Assembly (NCBI RefSeq): GCF_029854195.1
Contig: NZ_CP122960.1
Coordinates: forward strand, 1,060,001 to 1,124,000
Source: Amylibacter sp. IMCC11727
GTDB lineage: Bacteria > Pseudomonadota > Alphaproteobacteria > Rhodobacterales > Rhodobacteraceae
Direction: 5' to 3'
DNA: 64,000 nucleotides
In this document: positions 1 through 7,516 of the stretch, one piece after another
How positions within the stretch are numbered: the first letter of the stretch is position 1
Layout of the letters: each line of letters begins with the position of its first letter
Translations under genes and position numbers: made by a program
The notes under the pieces: generated by a model
Databases searched by the model: none
What the model was told of the DNA's origin: nothing
Seen by the model: the letters and a program-made list of their open reading frames with translations, nothing else

Positions 1-2
1 CT

Positions 3-164
3 TGTGGGCAATCCGCCAATCAGCCGTTTTGCGATGGGTCGCATAAGGGTTCGGATTTCGCGCCAGTAAAGTTTGAAGCGACCGAGGATAAGCGCGTGTT
101 CTTCTGTGGGTGCAAGAACGGCGGGAACGGTGTGCTGTGCGATGGGTCGCACAAGGCGCTTTGA
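3..164 (+). CDS. CDGSH iron-sulfur domain protein, C-terminal part
   Basis: Partial gene: the frame is open from the window edge and ends at TGA 162-164, leaving 53 residues. Two copies of the CDGSH signature are visible, CxxxxxxPFCDGSHKGS near the start and CGCKNGGNGVLCDGSHK near the end. Each CxC/CDGSH unit is known to hold a [2Fe-2S] cluster with three Cys and one His ligand, so this is a tandem double-CDGSH protein of the small bacterial type, probably a cytosolic electron-transfer or redox-sensing protein. The start lies outside the window. Confidence 0.88.
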   Translation, partial: CGQSANQPFCDGSHKGSDFAPVKFEATEDKRVFFCGCKNGGNGVLCDGSHKAL

Positions 165-255
165 AATTGAGCCAATATTGAAATTCCTGTCGTCTAGATA
201 AGTTAATTTACTGAGGATTTGGATCGCAGATGATAGGTTGAAAAGAGTTTTGACT

Positions 256-927
256 ATGAGTGAGTATGTTTGGTGGATTAGCGCGCTTAGAGATTCAATA
301 GACCCAAGAGATCACTTTGCTGACTGGGGCCCAGAATTAACTGAAAGTGAACACGTTGCTAAAGCCGCTCGCTTAGTGAAAGAGTTTTGGGAGCCACTTG
401 ATCGAGGTGAAATTCCCAAACGGGACCTCTTGGTTACGAAAAAGAGATGGATTGGTAGAGATTATCATCTTGAGGAAGCACTTGCGAAAGCAAAGACGGA
501 CGAGGGGCGCAGACTTCCAGCGGCTTTTTCGATGCAGTTAGCGAATCTTGGGTTGGCATTTTTCCAAAACTTGAATTTGCCCGATGCTCAATATTGGCCT
601 ATTGAGTTTTACGACGAAAATGAAACGCTGATAGCCGAACCGGCTGCTCTTTATGTGCCGGGAACAGTAAAGGATACTGTGAATTTTGAGGCTTCTGATT
701 TTGTCAAAAGTATGCCTTATTTTCCGGGTAAAAAGGGAGCTGTTCTCAACCGTCTGAGGCACACCGAAGACCGGGTTACTCTTGACCGTTCAGCATTGAG
801 CGGCGCCGAGGTCTGGGTAGAACCCCGCCTGCGCGGAGGGGTGTTTGTGTCGGCAAATATCCGAGACCGTATTCTGGCGGCTGGGTTAGGCGATGATTTC
901 CGACTTATCCGCGCAAAGGTAATTTAA
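256..927 (+). CDS. Imm11 (DUF1629)-like protein, putative immunity-family
   Basis: 223 residues from ATG 256, which has an AAAGAG-type ribosome site 8 bases upstream; a TTG at 238 in the same frame is a weaker alternative. The C-terminal third (DRSALSGAEVW...FVSANIRDRILAAGL) matches the pattern I know from Imm11/DUF1629 proteins: an 'R-S-x-x-x-G-x-x-x-W' stretch, then 'F-V-S-x-x-x-x-x-x-I-x-A-A-G-L'. Those are often immunity proteins of polymorphic toxins, but no toxin or secretion gene is adjacent here. No signal peptide or membrane segment. It looks more AT-rich than the neighbours, suggesting transfer. The family call rests on pattern memory only. Confidence 0.45.
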   Translation: MSEYVWWISALRDSIDPRDHFADWGPELTESEHVAKAARLVKEFWEPLDRGEIPKRDLLVTKKRWIGRDYHLEEALAKAKTDEGRRLPAAFSMQLANLGLAFFQNLNLPDAQYWPIEFYDENETLIAEPAALYVPGTVKDTVNFEASDFVKSMPYFPGKKGAVLNRLRHTEDRVTLDRSALSGAEVWVEPRLRGGVFVSANIRDRILAAGLGDDFRLIRAKVI

Positions 928-1036
928 ATTAGAGTTTTTCGGGAAGGGTTGATCCGTTTACTGCCCCTTCGATGAATAGCAGGTCGTTCAGATTTTTCGC
1001 GAAAGGCCTGAGACTACGCAATCTGACATTAAGATC

Positions 1037-1057
1037 AAAAAGGGGGCATTTGCCCCC
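1037..1057 (-). terminator. Rho-independent terminator of scoAB
   Basis: On the minus strand a GGGGGCA/TGCCCCC stem with a 2-4 base loop is followed directly by TTTTT. It lies 25 bases past the scoB stop, so it should end the scoA-scoB transcript. Confidence 0.85.
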
Positions 1058-1081
1058 AAATTGAATTGATATCTGACAGGA

Positions 1082-1711
1082 TTAGTTGACCAGCTTGGCC
1101 TCGGTCACGGCGTCCACGTCGGCACGAGTGACGCCGTCTGCCAGTTCCACCAGTTCTAGGCCGCCATCTACCACGTCGAACACGCCCAAGTTGGTGATGA
1201 TACGGTCCACGACGCCCTTGCCTGTGAGTGGCAGTGTGCATTCCTTGAGCAGCTTGCTTTCGCCGCGTTTGTTGGCGTGGTCCATGATGACCACAACGCG
1301 GCCAACGCCAGCGACCAAATCCATCGCGCCGCCCATACCTTTGACCAGTTTGCCTGGAATCATCCAGTTTGCCAGATCGCCGTTTTCGGCTACTTCCATC
1401 GCACCCAAGATCGCCATAGCAATTTTACCGCCACGGATCATGCCAAAGGACTGTGCGCTGTCGAAATAGGCGGTTTGGGGCAGTTCGGTGATGGTCTGCT
1501 TACCCGCGTTGATCAGGTCGGCATCGATGTTTTCCTCTGTCGGGAAAGGGCCCATGCCGAGCATACCGTTTTCGGATTGAAGGGTCACTTCGACGCCCTC
1601 GGGGATGTAGTTGGACACCAGCGTCGGAATACCGATGCCAAGGTTCACATACCAACCGTCTTGCAGTTCTTGTGCGGCCCGTTCGGCCATTTGATTACGA
1701 TCCCAAGGCAT
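1082..1711 (-). CDS. scoB: 3-oxoacid CoA-transferase subunit B
   Basis: 209 residues. Family I CoA-transferase beta subunit, moving CoA from succinyl-CoA to a 3-oxoacid such as acetoacetate. The N-terminus (MPWDRNQMAERAAQEL) and the NLGIGIPTLV loop are typical, and the catalytic glutamate sits at residue 47 in the SENGMLGMG motif. The start ATG 1711 overlaps the scoA stop by one base (TAATG), implying translational coupling and a 1:1 heteromer. A longer frame upstream lies inside scoA and is rejected. A terminator follows at 1037-1057. Whether the substrate is acetoacetate or 3-oxoadipate cannot be told from sequence alone; no aromatic-ring genes adjoin. Confidence 0.93.
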   Translation of the reverse strand: MPWDRNQMAERAAQELQDGWYVNLGIGIPTLVSNYIPEGVEVTLQSENGMLGMGPFPTEENIDADLINAGKQTITELPQTAYFDSAQSFGMIRGGKIAMAILGAMEVAENGDLANWMIPGKLVKGMGGAMDLVAGVGRVVVIMDHANKRGESKLLKECTLPLTGKGVVDRIITNLGVFDVVDGGLELVELADGVTRADVDAVTEAKLVN

Positions 1712-2406
1712 TATGCGGCCCTCACTGTGCGTTGTTCGATGCGTTTTTCGTGTTCGCCTTGGATCAGGCGATGGACGTAGATCCCCGGCAGGTGAATTGT
1801 GTCTGGGTCGAGCGAGCCTGTTGGCACGATTTCTTCGACTTCGACAACACAGACCTTGCCGCACATGGCCGCAGGTGGGTTAAAGTTGCGGGCGGTCTTG
1901 CGGAACACAAGGTTGCCGGTTTCATCCGCTTTCCATGCTTTGACGATGGACAGGTCGGCAAAGATGCCTTCTTCCAAGATGTAGTCTTCGCCGTTGAACT
2001 GTTTCACTTCTTTGCCTTCGGCGATCACCGTGCCGACACCTGTTTTGGTGTAGAACCCAGGGATGCCACAGCCAGCGGAGCGCATGCGTTCGGCGAGCGT
2101 GCCTTGGGGGTTAAACTCCAGCTCCAGTTCGCCAGAGAGGTATTGGCGCATGAATTCGTCGTTTTCACCCACGTAGGAAGAAATCATCTTTTTGACCTGT
2201 CGGGTTTGCAAAAGCACACCCAAGCCAAAGTCGTCGACGCCCGCGTTGTTGGACGCGACTGTGAGGTCTTTGGTGCCTGCGTCTTTGATCGCAGAAATCA
2301 GGTTTTCGGGGATACCGCAGAGGCCGAAACCGCCTGCTGCGATGAGCATTCCGTCAAACAGCAAGCCATCCAAGGCTTCGGCTGCGGAGGTGTAGATTTT
2401 TCCCAT
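1711..2406 (-). CDS. scoA: 3-oxoacid CoA-transferase subunit A
   Basis: 231 residues. Alpha subunit of the same family I CoA-transferase, with the N-terminal MGKIYTSAAEAL, the glycine-rich GGFGLCGIPENLI loop and the DDFGLGVLL / GENDEFMRQYLSGELELE stretches seen in SCOT A subunits. Start ATG 2406 is chosen because a GAGGAG ribosome site lies about 7 bases upstream; an in-frame ATG 57 bases earlier has no such site and adds a non-homologous tail. It is the first gene of the scoAB pair and overlaps scoB by one base. Role: ketone-body or short-chain 3-oxoacid activation in the cytosol. Confidence 0.93.
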   Translation of the reverse strand: MGKIYTSAAEALDGLLFDGMLIAAGGFGLCGIPENLISAIKDAGTKDLTVASNNAGVDDFGLGVLLQTRQVKKMISSYVGENDEFMRQYLSGELELEFNPQGTLAERMRSAGCGIPGFYTKTGVGTVIAEGKEVKQFNGEDYILEEGIFADLSIVKAWKADETGNLVFRKTARNFNPPAAMCGKVCVVEVEEIVPTGSLDPDTIHLPGIYVHRLIQGEHEKRIEQRTVRAA

Positions 2407-2470
2407 TTGGGTCTCCTCGTTGCATTTGCAATGATGTTTACGCCGCGGCGCAGCAAAATTCAAGTTCGTG

Positions 2471-3577
2471 TTATTCGAAGCCGAAAGATGCGGCCATTTC
2501 CCCGATCAAAGTGGAGTGGAATGCCTGCATGCGCAGGTTGGGTTGGCGCACTTCTAGGGTGTCTGCCAATGGATCGGCGGCGGTGATGTTGCTGCCCGCC
2601 AGTTGCGAGATGATGGCATGGCCGCAGAAGGGGACGTAAGCCTCTGAATAGCCGCCTTCGTGGACCATGACGAGTTTGCCTTCGCAGAGGTCTGCCGCGG
2701 TTTCCATCAGCATGTCCGTCATCTGTGCAAAGCCGCGTGCGGACACCAACATATGGGCCAACGGATCAAATGGCCCCGCATCGAGACCGCAGGCAACGAT
2801 GATGATGTCTGGTGCGAAATCGGTGAGGGCGGGGATCACGATCCGTTCCAGAGTTTCCACGTAGGCGGCATAGCCACATCCAGGGGGAAGAGGTACATTG
2901 ATATTGTAGCCTTCGCCCACGCCAGAGCCGCGATCAGACACATCGCCTGTGTCGATGGGGTAGTTGTGTTCTTGGTGAATTGAAATGGTTAGAACATCGT
3001 CGCGGTCGTAGTAGATCGCCTCGGTTCCATTGCCGTGATGCACATCCCAATCAAGAATCGCGACCCGTTCTGCGCCGTGGTTCGCAAGGATTTCTTCGGT
3101 TCCGATTGCAATGTTGTTGAACAGGCAAAAGCCGTTTGGGAAATCGGGCAAACAGTGGTGACCAGGCGGACGGGACAAGGAATAGGCGTTGTCGTATGTG
3201 CCCGTCATTACGTCCACGATAGCCTGTGTCGCCATGCCCGCAGACAGGGCCGCGATTTCATAGCCGCCTTGGGCAAACGGCGTGCGCAGGCCGAGTTCGC
3301 CGCCGCCGTTATCTGACATTTCCTTAAACTGTTTAAGGTAGCTTTCGGGGTGGATACGGGTGAGTTGTTCGGTGGTGGCAGGGGCAGCGGATTGGACGTG
3401 CAACTGGTCCAGCAATCCTGTCACATCCATGAGGTTTTTCAGCCGACGTTTGGTTTCTGGATTTTCGGGCAGACCGTTTGGCGTGGGTTGCACCACATCG
3501 CTCACTTGCATGGTGAGCGCGTAGTTGCCCCCTGAATGCCAAAAGCATTTTTCGTCCCAGTAAAACCCTGTGCGCAT
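2471..3577 (-). CDS. Histone deacetylase-family (class II type) amidohydrolase
   Basis: 368 residues, full length for the bacterial HDAC/acetylpolyamine amidohydrolase family. Visible catalytic elements: RPPGHH (His140-His141), zinc ligands Asp178 and His180 in DWDVHHGNGT, Asp266 in CGLDAG, and Tyr310 in VHEGGYS. Such enzymes hydrolyse acetyl-amide bonds on lysine, polyamines or other small amines; the real substrate is unknown. It precedes scoA on the same strand with a 64-base gap, so acetyl-group metabolism could link them, which is inference. No signal peptide, hence cytosolic. Confidence 0.9.
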   Translation of the reverse strand: MRTGFYWDEKCFWHSGGNYALTMQVSDVVQPTPNGLPENPETKRRLKNLMDVTGLLDQLHVQSAAPATTEQLTRIHPESYLKQFKEMSDNGGGELGLRTPFAQGGYEIAALSAGMATQAIVDVMTGTYDNAYSLSRPPGHHCLPDFPNGFCLFNNIAIGTEEILANHGAERVAILDWDVHHGNGTEAIYYDRDDVLTISIHQEHNYPIDTGDVSDRGSGVGEGYNINVPLPPGCGYAAYVETLERIVIPALTDFAPDIIIVACGLDAGPFDPLAHMLVSARGFAQMTDMLMETAADLCEGKLVMVHEGGYSEAYVPFCGHAIISQLAGSNITAADPLADTLEVRQPNLRMQAFHSTLIGEMAASFGFE

Positions 3578-3656
3578 GTTCGCCCTCGTTCGTTAAGAAT
3601 CGCGGTTCAGTGTGGCAGGGGTGGCGGGTTAATCAATGGCAAAACCCGAAAGTCGG

Positions 3657-3893
3657 TTACGATTTATGCGCGAATGTATAGCTGCCCTCGGGTAGATTGA
3701 GCGCCGCCTGCAAGTCGCGTAACTGCGCCATAGACAGGCGCACGGTGTTGGTTTTATCCGTGCGTGGATCGTATTGTTCGACCGTTATGACGCTGGCGAA
3801 CGCGGCAATGGTGACATCGTCTTGCAAAGGGGCTGCGCCGTCATCAATAAGGGTCACAATGGTGGCGTCAAAATCGTGTTCAATGGTAAACAT
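3657..3893 (-). CDS. Small hypothetical protein
   Basis: 78 residues from ATG 3893; the frame continues upstream but no ribosome site supports a longer start. Not recognised. It is a soluble, mildly acidic sequence with no signal peptide or membrane segment, rich in Asp/Thr, and the middle (VEQYDPRTDKTNTVRLS) looks beta-rich. It is divergent from the IMPACT-family gene at 3920, sharing a 26-base intergenic space, and lies 79 bases upstream of the HDAC-like gene on the same strand. Codon use resembles the neighbours, which favours a real gene. Confidence 0.6.
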   Translation of the reverse strand: MFTIEHDFDATIVTLIDDGAAPLQDDVTIAAFASVITVEQYDPRTDKTNTVRLSMAQLRDLQAALNLPEGSYTFAHKS

Positions 3894-3919
3894 GGTTTCA
3901 GCGTAGCGGGGGAGTTGCA

Positions 3920-4273
3920 GTGATACAAATTGAAAATGTGCTGACGGATCGCGGATCAAAATACGCGGTATCTGGCGGTGCGGTGGCGACCCGAAAAGAG
4001 GCCGAAGAGTTTGTTAAGGCGCTGAAGCGAAAAAAGAAGTTTGCGAAAGCGACCCATAACACGTGGGCCGTTGTTTTGCCTGATGGCACGCAGGTGAAGA
4101 ACGATGATGGGGAAAGCGGTGCAGGCATGGTGATCCTGCGCATGTTGGAACGGGACGGGATTGAAGGAGAGGTTGTCGTGGTTACTCGCTGGTACGGGGG
4201 CGTACATCTGGGCGGGGATCGGTTCCGCCATGTGCAAACCTGTGTGCGGGCGTATCTGGATGCTAGACCCTGA
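3920..4273 (+). CDS. IMPACT/YigZ (UPF0029) family protein
   Basis: 117 residues from a GTG start at 3920 with a GGGGGAG ribosome site. The sequence contains the UPF0029 core: an alanine/lysine-rich region followed by AxHNTWAV, DDGESGAGMVILRML and VVVVTRWYGGVHLGGDRF, the last being the family signature. This family includes YigZ and the N-terminal half of eukaryotic IMPACT; roles proposed are translation- or stress-related and remain loosely defined. It is shorter than YigZ (about 200 residues), carrying only the N-terminal domain. Its 3' end overlaps the convergent membrane-protein gene by 11 bases. Confidence 0.85.
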   Translation: MIQIENVLTDRGSKYAVSGGAVATRKEAEEFVKALKRKKKFAKATHNTWAVVLPDGTQVKNDDGESGAGMVILRMLERDGIEGEVVVVTRWYGGVHLGGDRFRHVQTCVRAYLDARP

Positions 4274-4889
4274 TCGGACGTATCAGTTTTGACACGCCCC
4301 AAGCGATCATGATGAACACGAAATTGGCCAGAGTTGAGGCCACATAAAACATCATGCGTCCGCCCAATTCCATATTGTTGAGAAACGGATAGGGCAGGCC
4401 TGCCGTAACGGTTCCGATTGGTTCATCGTTGAGTGGATGCAATACCAGCTCGGCCCAGGCGGGATATGCAATGCCAAGAAGAATGGCAGCGTAGAAGACT
4501 GGTTTCAAACGGGAAAACACGCCAAGGATCAAGAACGCATCGATCCACATCAGCACGGGGCCAAGGGCGTGGAGATAGTATTCTTTCCACCAAATCGTGC
4601 CCTCGGCCGGCGATACGTTCAACGGGTCCATGAGATACAGCCGCCAATATTGAATGACGACGGTCATGTTCATCACCACGACAAAGGAAACAAAGGCCTC
4701 CCAGCGCTGCGTGGTTTTGCCGTAGCTGAGGCGGAGCATTTGGCCCGCGACGATCATGTTAGCCGTGAGGGTCCAGATTGTGAGATAGCGAAATTGCCAG
4801 CCGAAAAATTCGGGGTCAAGGCCGCGGAATTGTTCCAGAAAATAGAACACGGTGAGCAAGAAAACGACGATGCGGAAGGTTTTGATCAT
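4263..4889 (-). CDS. FAR-17a/AIG1-like (Pr6Pr-type) integral membrane protein
   Basis: 208 residues from ATG 4889, with about six hydrophobic segments. The stretch FRYLTIWTLTANMIV and, later, YYLHALGPVLMWID fit the pattern of the FAR-17a/AIG1 family, in which a threonine and a histidine form the active site of fatty-acid-ester hydrolases in animals; the equivalents here would be Thr37 and His107. Bacterial members are mostly uncharacterised. The gene is monocistronic, convergent with the IMPACT gene, and has an unusual GACGCGT array 73-124 bases upstream of its start. The family call is from motif spacing, so moderate. Confidence 0.6.
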   Translation of the reverse strand: MIKTFRIVVFLLTVFYFLEQFRGLDPEFFGWQFRYLTIWTLTANMIVAGQMLRLSYGKTTQRWEAFVSFVVVMNMTVVIQYWRLYLMDPLNVSPAEGTIWWKEYYLHALGPVLMWIDAFLILGVFSRLKPVFYAAILLGIAYPAWAELVLHPLNDEPIGTVTAGLPYPFLNNMELGGRMMFYVASTLANFVFIMIAWGVSKLIRPIRV

Positions 4890-4961
4890 GGGGCATCGTA
4901 CCGAGGCTTTGAGGGCGGTGCAACGGGCGGTCGCCAAGGATGTTAAGGGAAGGTGAACCCA

Positions 4962-5013
4962 GACGCGTTGAGCACGACGCGTGTTGTAAGACGCGTCTTA
5001 TATGACGCGTCAT
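4962..5013. repeat. Four GACGCGT units at exact 14-bp spacing
   Basis: GACGCGT begins at 4962, 4976, 4990 and 5004, that is, every 14 bases. The last two are embedded in perfect 12-bp palindromes, AAGACGCGTCTT (4988-4999) and ATGACGCGTCAT (5002-5013); the first two are degenerate on one side. The array lies upstream of the membrane-protein gene starting at 4889 and about 140 bases past the 3' end of the L,D-transpeptidase-like gene, so it may be a cooperative operator. Confidence 0.85.
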
Positions 5014-5152
5014 GATTCAGAATTTGTTAAGGTTTGCGCGTTTTGTCCATGGACTTGGCGGCGGTCCTGTGGGTGGCGCGCGCCTCAATCACGCTGTTGA
5101 TTTCGATCCGTTGGGGTGGTGTTGCCAAGTGCTCAACGCCTGAACGGCTTTA

Positions 5153-5707
5153 TCACAGGACGCGAACTTGCGTGCCCACGGGTGTGATTTCAAACAGCTC
5201 TTCCACCATGAAATTGAACAGCCCAATACAGCCAGAGGACGACCGTCGCCCGATTTTGCGTGTATCATGTGTGCCGTGGATCAAATAGGCAGGCCAATCC
5301 AGATACATGGCGCGCGTGCCAAGCGGATTGCCCACTGCGCCGCCTTCCATATGAACGGGCAAGGAAGGGTCCCGTTCGCGCATAGATGCGGTCGGGGTCC
5401 AGCTGGGATTGTGTTTCTTTCGCACGATCTTGGTCAGGCCGCGTTTTGTCAGCTCGTCCGTTTGTGGGACAGAGGTGGGATAAATGCGGTAATCGCCGTT
5501 TTCAGGGTTCCAATAATGCAACGCACGGGCATTGGTGTCACACAGAATGGTGACGCGATCAAAAGTGTCAAAATGATCCTGCCACTTCTGTGCCATGAAG
5601 CCAGAGGCATTGCGCTGCACCGTGTTGAGTTCGGCGCGCAACAGCGTTGGTGTGGCGAGCGTGGCGGCCGTGGCCGCAATGAATGTGCGTCGTGTTGTTT
5701 TGGTCAT
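5153..5707 (-). CDS. L,D-transpeptidase (YkuD) family protein, exported
   Basis: 184 residues from ATG 5707. The N-terminus TTRRTFIAATAATLA is a probable twin-arginine or Sec signal with a cleavage site near residue 25. The YkuD core shows the conserved His144 in YLIHGTHD and catalytic Cys160 in SSSGCIGLF. YkuD enzymes form 3-3 peptidoglycan cross-links or attach proteins to peptidoglycan in the periplasm. The residue after GCI, normally arginine in the SxGCxR motif, is glycine here, so activity or specificity may differ. The GGAVGNPLGTRAMYLDW region upstream of the His is typical. Confidence 0.85.
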   Translation of the reverse strand: MTKTTRRTFIAATAATLATPTLLRAELNTVQRNASGFMAQKWQDHFDTFDRVTILCDTNARALHYWNPENGDYRIYPTSVPQTDELTKRGLTKIVRKKHNPSWTPTASMRERDPSLPVHMEGGAVGNPLGTRAMYLDWPAYLIHGTHDTRKIGRRSSSGCIGLFNFMVEELFEITPVGTQVRVL

Positions 5708-6149
5708 GATCCAATCCCCGAAACTGCTGCGCACCGCATATCAGAGCCGCGCGTGTGTTTGAAGAGATGGGGGCATAACAGTTGCGTTACAAGGGGTTTG
5801 CATGGGAACAGCCCGTTGGCGGGGTATTGGCACAAAGTCTGAGAAACGAAGGGGGGTTGTGGGGATGTTTGTTTGATCCGCGCGGCATAGGGGGGCTTGG
5901 GGCGGAGGACGGTGCGCAATGAATGCGCACCCTACGGATGGGGCTGCGTCGTTGCGGTGTTTTGGAACAAAACACGGGAAGCTGACCCATCGATGTGGCA
6001 TGGGTTTGGGAACAAAACCTGAGAGCAATCCCCCATGGGAGGGTGCTTTGATGGAGGTGTGCTTGGTGCTGGGGAGTGGGACGCGCCCTCCTGGGGACAG
6101 GCGCGGGCCTTTTGTTAGCGCTATTGGTATTTTTTAATTGCTTTTACAA
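5708..6149. other. 442-bp non-coding stretch
   Basis: No convincing gene. It holds a REP-like hairpin at 5911-5937 and three loosely related copies of a TTGGNACAAAA-type motif near 5826, 5961 and 6006. Short open frames here lack ribosome sites and coding character. Composition shifts from GC-rich to AT-rich approaching the ParB-like gene. Confidence 0.6.
5911..5937. repeat. REP-like hairpin followed by CTACGG
   Basis: GGTGCGCA (5911-5918) and TGCGCACC (5924-5931) form an 8-bp perfect stem with a 5-base loop, followed at once by CTACGG. The same layout recurs at 21388-21411 with a different stem, and in weaker form at 20491-20515 and 9115-9139. Likely a dispersed extragenic palindromic element. 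Confidence 0.65.
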
Positions 6150-7511
6150 TCAAGGTTCGAGGCAATCCCACATAGACATAAGGTCGTCGCTTGCCGGAAT
6201 TTGACTTTGTGAGTGAAGAACGCGCTGTAGATTTTCAACTGAAATCACCGCTTGCTTATCGTCTAGAACTCGACAGATGTCATCGAATGTTTTTTTGTCA
6301 ATTTCTTTGAAATTAAATAGCGATTTTGCAACTTCTTTTAGATCTTTAGGTAATGTTCCTTTGGAAGAAATATGACTTTTTCCTAGATAGCCTTTAGCAG
6401 CCAATTCTAACAGCAATCTCATCATAACCGCGATAGAGATTTTGTGTTTTTTAAAGTTCAAATGGTATTGTAACTGCTCCCATGACAATTTTAGTTTGCT
6501 TTGTCCTGAATGCCAATGAAAATGGTAGTTGATTTTTCTTGGTATCAACGTGTCTCTGGACTTTGGTGCTTTCCCACTGCCAGTGCTACTGTCATCATCA
6601 TTCTCGTTTTCAGAGGCTTCGCTTTCACTATTTTCGGATGCGCCACTCTCCTCGCTTGATGTGCCAGTATCGTCACTGTTCTGATCATTTGACGAGTTGT
6701 CATCACTTTCAGGCAGTTCACTAGTTTCATTTGGGAGGTATCCTTGAGAAGCCAAAACATCCAAATAGTTATTTTTGTCTTCCGAGGTTAACAAGTCTTT
6801 CAATGTCAAATCACCAGACAGCATATCGTCGACTAATTTTAGTAAAAACCGAAGTGTATTCTCTTTAGTATTTTCAGACTTTAAGCGACCATCTTCGTAT
6901 TCTGACAAGCCAACACGCTTTCTTCGGGCTTTAGTGTCTAGAATTTTGTCCAAGGTTGAGCGTTTGATCGAACTAGCTTGTTTGGGATACCCTTCGGAAA
7001 CAAGGAAGTTTTCTACTTTTTGTGCCCAAGAATAATCGGATTTGACCTTGATTCTATTTGCATGGTTGGCTTTTTCACGGGTTCCCCAGTTGACTTGGCC
7101 TGCGCCGTTTTGAGTCCCGTTGTGTCTCAGACCGATTATTTCGTCGGCGACTTCTTCATCTTGTTCAATCTGACAAACTAAATTCAGCGACAACTCTTCA
7201 GAGCATTGGCTATTCAAAACTTCAAAAAAAGTTCTGAACTTTTCAGGAGCTTTGCTTGGTTGATGAATCAGTTTGACACAAGTTGTTCGCCGATTGCCGT
7301 CTTTTACGATGAACTTGTTGCCGTGTTTCAATACAAGAGGGCTGTCAAATACCCGCTTAGATTTTGCTATTCGTTTTGCAAGGTTCCTCATTTCTGTCGC
7401 TTTATTGGCAAATAGCCAATCAATAGCGCTCTCCTCGGAAAGGGTCGGCCCATGGCGATCGTTGTTGGGATTAATAATTAAGTCATTTATTGAAATACTT
7501 TTAAACTGCAA
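6150..7511 (-). CDS. ParB/Srx-like domain protein in AT-rich insertion
   Basis: 453 residues if started at TTG 7511, which has AAGGA 8 bases upstream and sits just past the rimO stop; a GTG at 7547 inside rimO is the alternative. The N-terminal ~130 residues look like a ParB/sulfiredoxin-fold domain: FKSISINDLIINPNNDR, then IVKDGNRR at residues 68-75, where ParB families have the phosphate-binding motif, then GLRHNGTQNGAGQVNWGTRE, like the H-x-G...W motif of ParB-like proteins in accessory DNA. A Ser/Asp/Glu-rich disordered linker covers about 266-314; the remainder is a helical C-terminal domain I do not recognise. Markedly AT-rich compared with flanking genes, so probably acquired. A role in defence or plasmid/DNA maintenance is inference. 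Confidence 0.7.
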   Translation of the reverse strand: MQFKSISINDLIINPNNDRHGPTLSEESAIDWLFANKATEMRNLAKRIAKSKRVFDSPLVLKHGNKFIVKDGNRRTTCVKLIHQPSKAPEKFRTFFEVLNSQCSEELSLNLVCQIEQDEEVADEIIGLRHNGTQNGAGQVNWGTREKANHANRIKVKSDYSWAQKVENFLVSEGYPKQASSIKRSTLDKILDTKARRKRVGLSEYEDGRLKSENTKENTLRFLLKLVDDMLSGDLTLKDLLTSEDKNNYLDVLASQGYLPNETSELPESDDNSSNDQNSDDTGTSSEESGASENSESEASENENDDDSSTGSGKAPKSRDTLIPRKINYHFHWHSGQSKLKLSWEQLQYHLNFKKHKISIAVMMRLLLELAAKGYLGKSHISSKGTLPKDLKEVAKSLFNFKEIDKKTFDDICRVLDDKQAVISVENLQRVLHSQSQIPASDDLMSMWDCLEP

Positions 7512-7516
7512 ACGAA

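Noticed and set aside
1672..2586. Long open frame on the plus strand opposite scoAB
   Set aside because: Lies wholly over the scoA/scoB coding region, no ribosome site, and the other strand has clear CoA-transferase motifs.
5919..6137. 72-codon frame in the 5708-6149 gap
   Set aside because: No ribosome site, no family resemblance, spans the REP-like hairpin; looks like random sequence.
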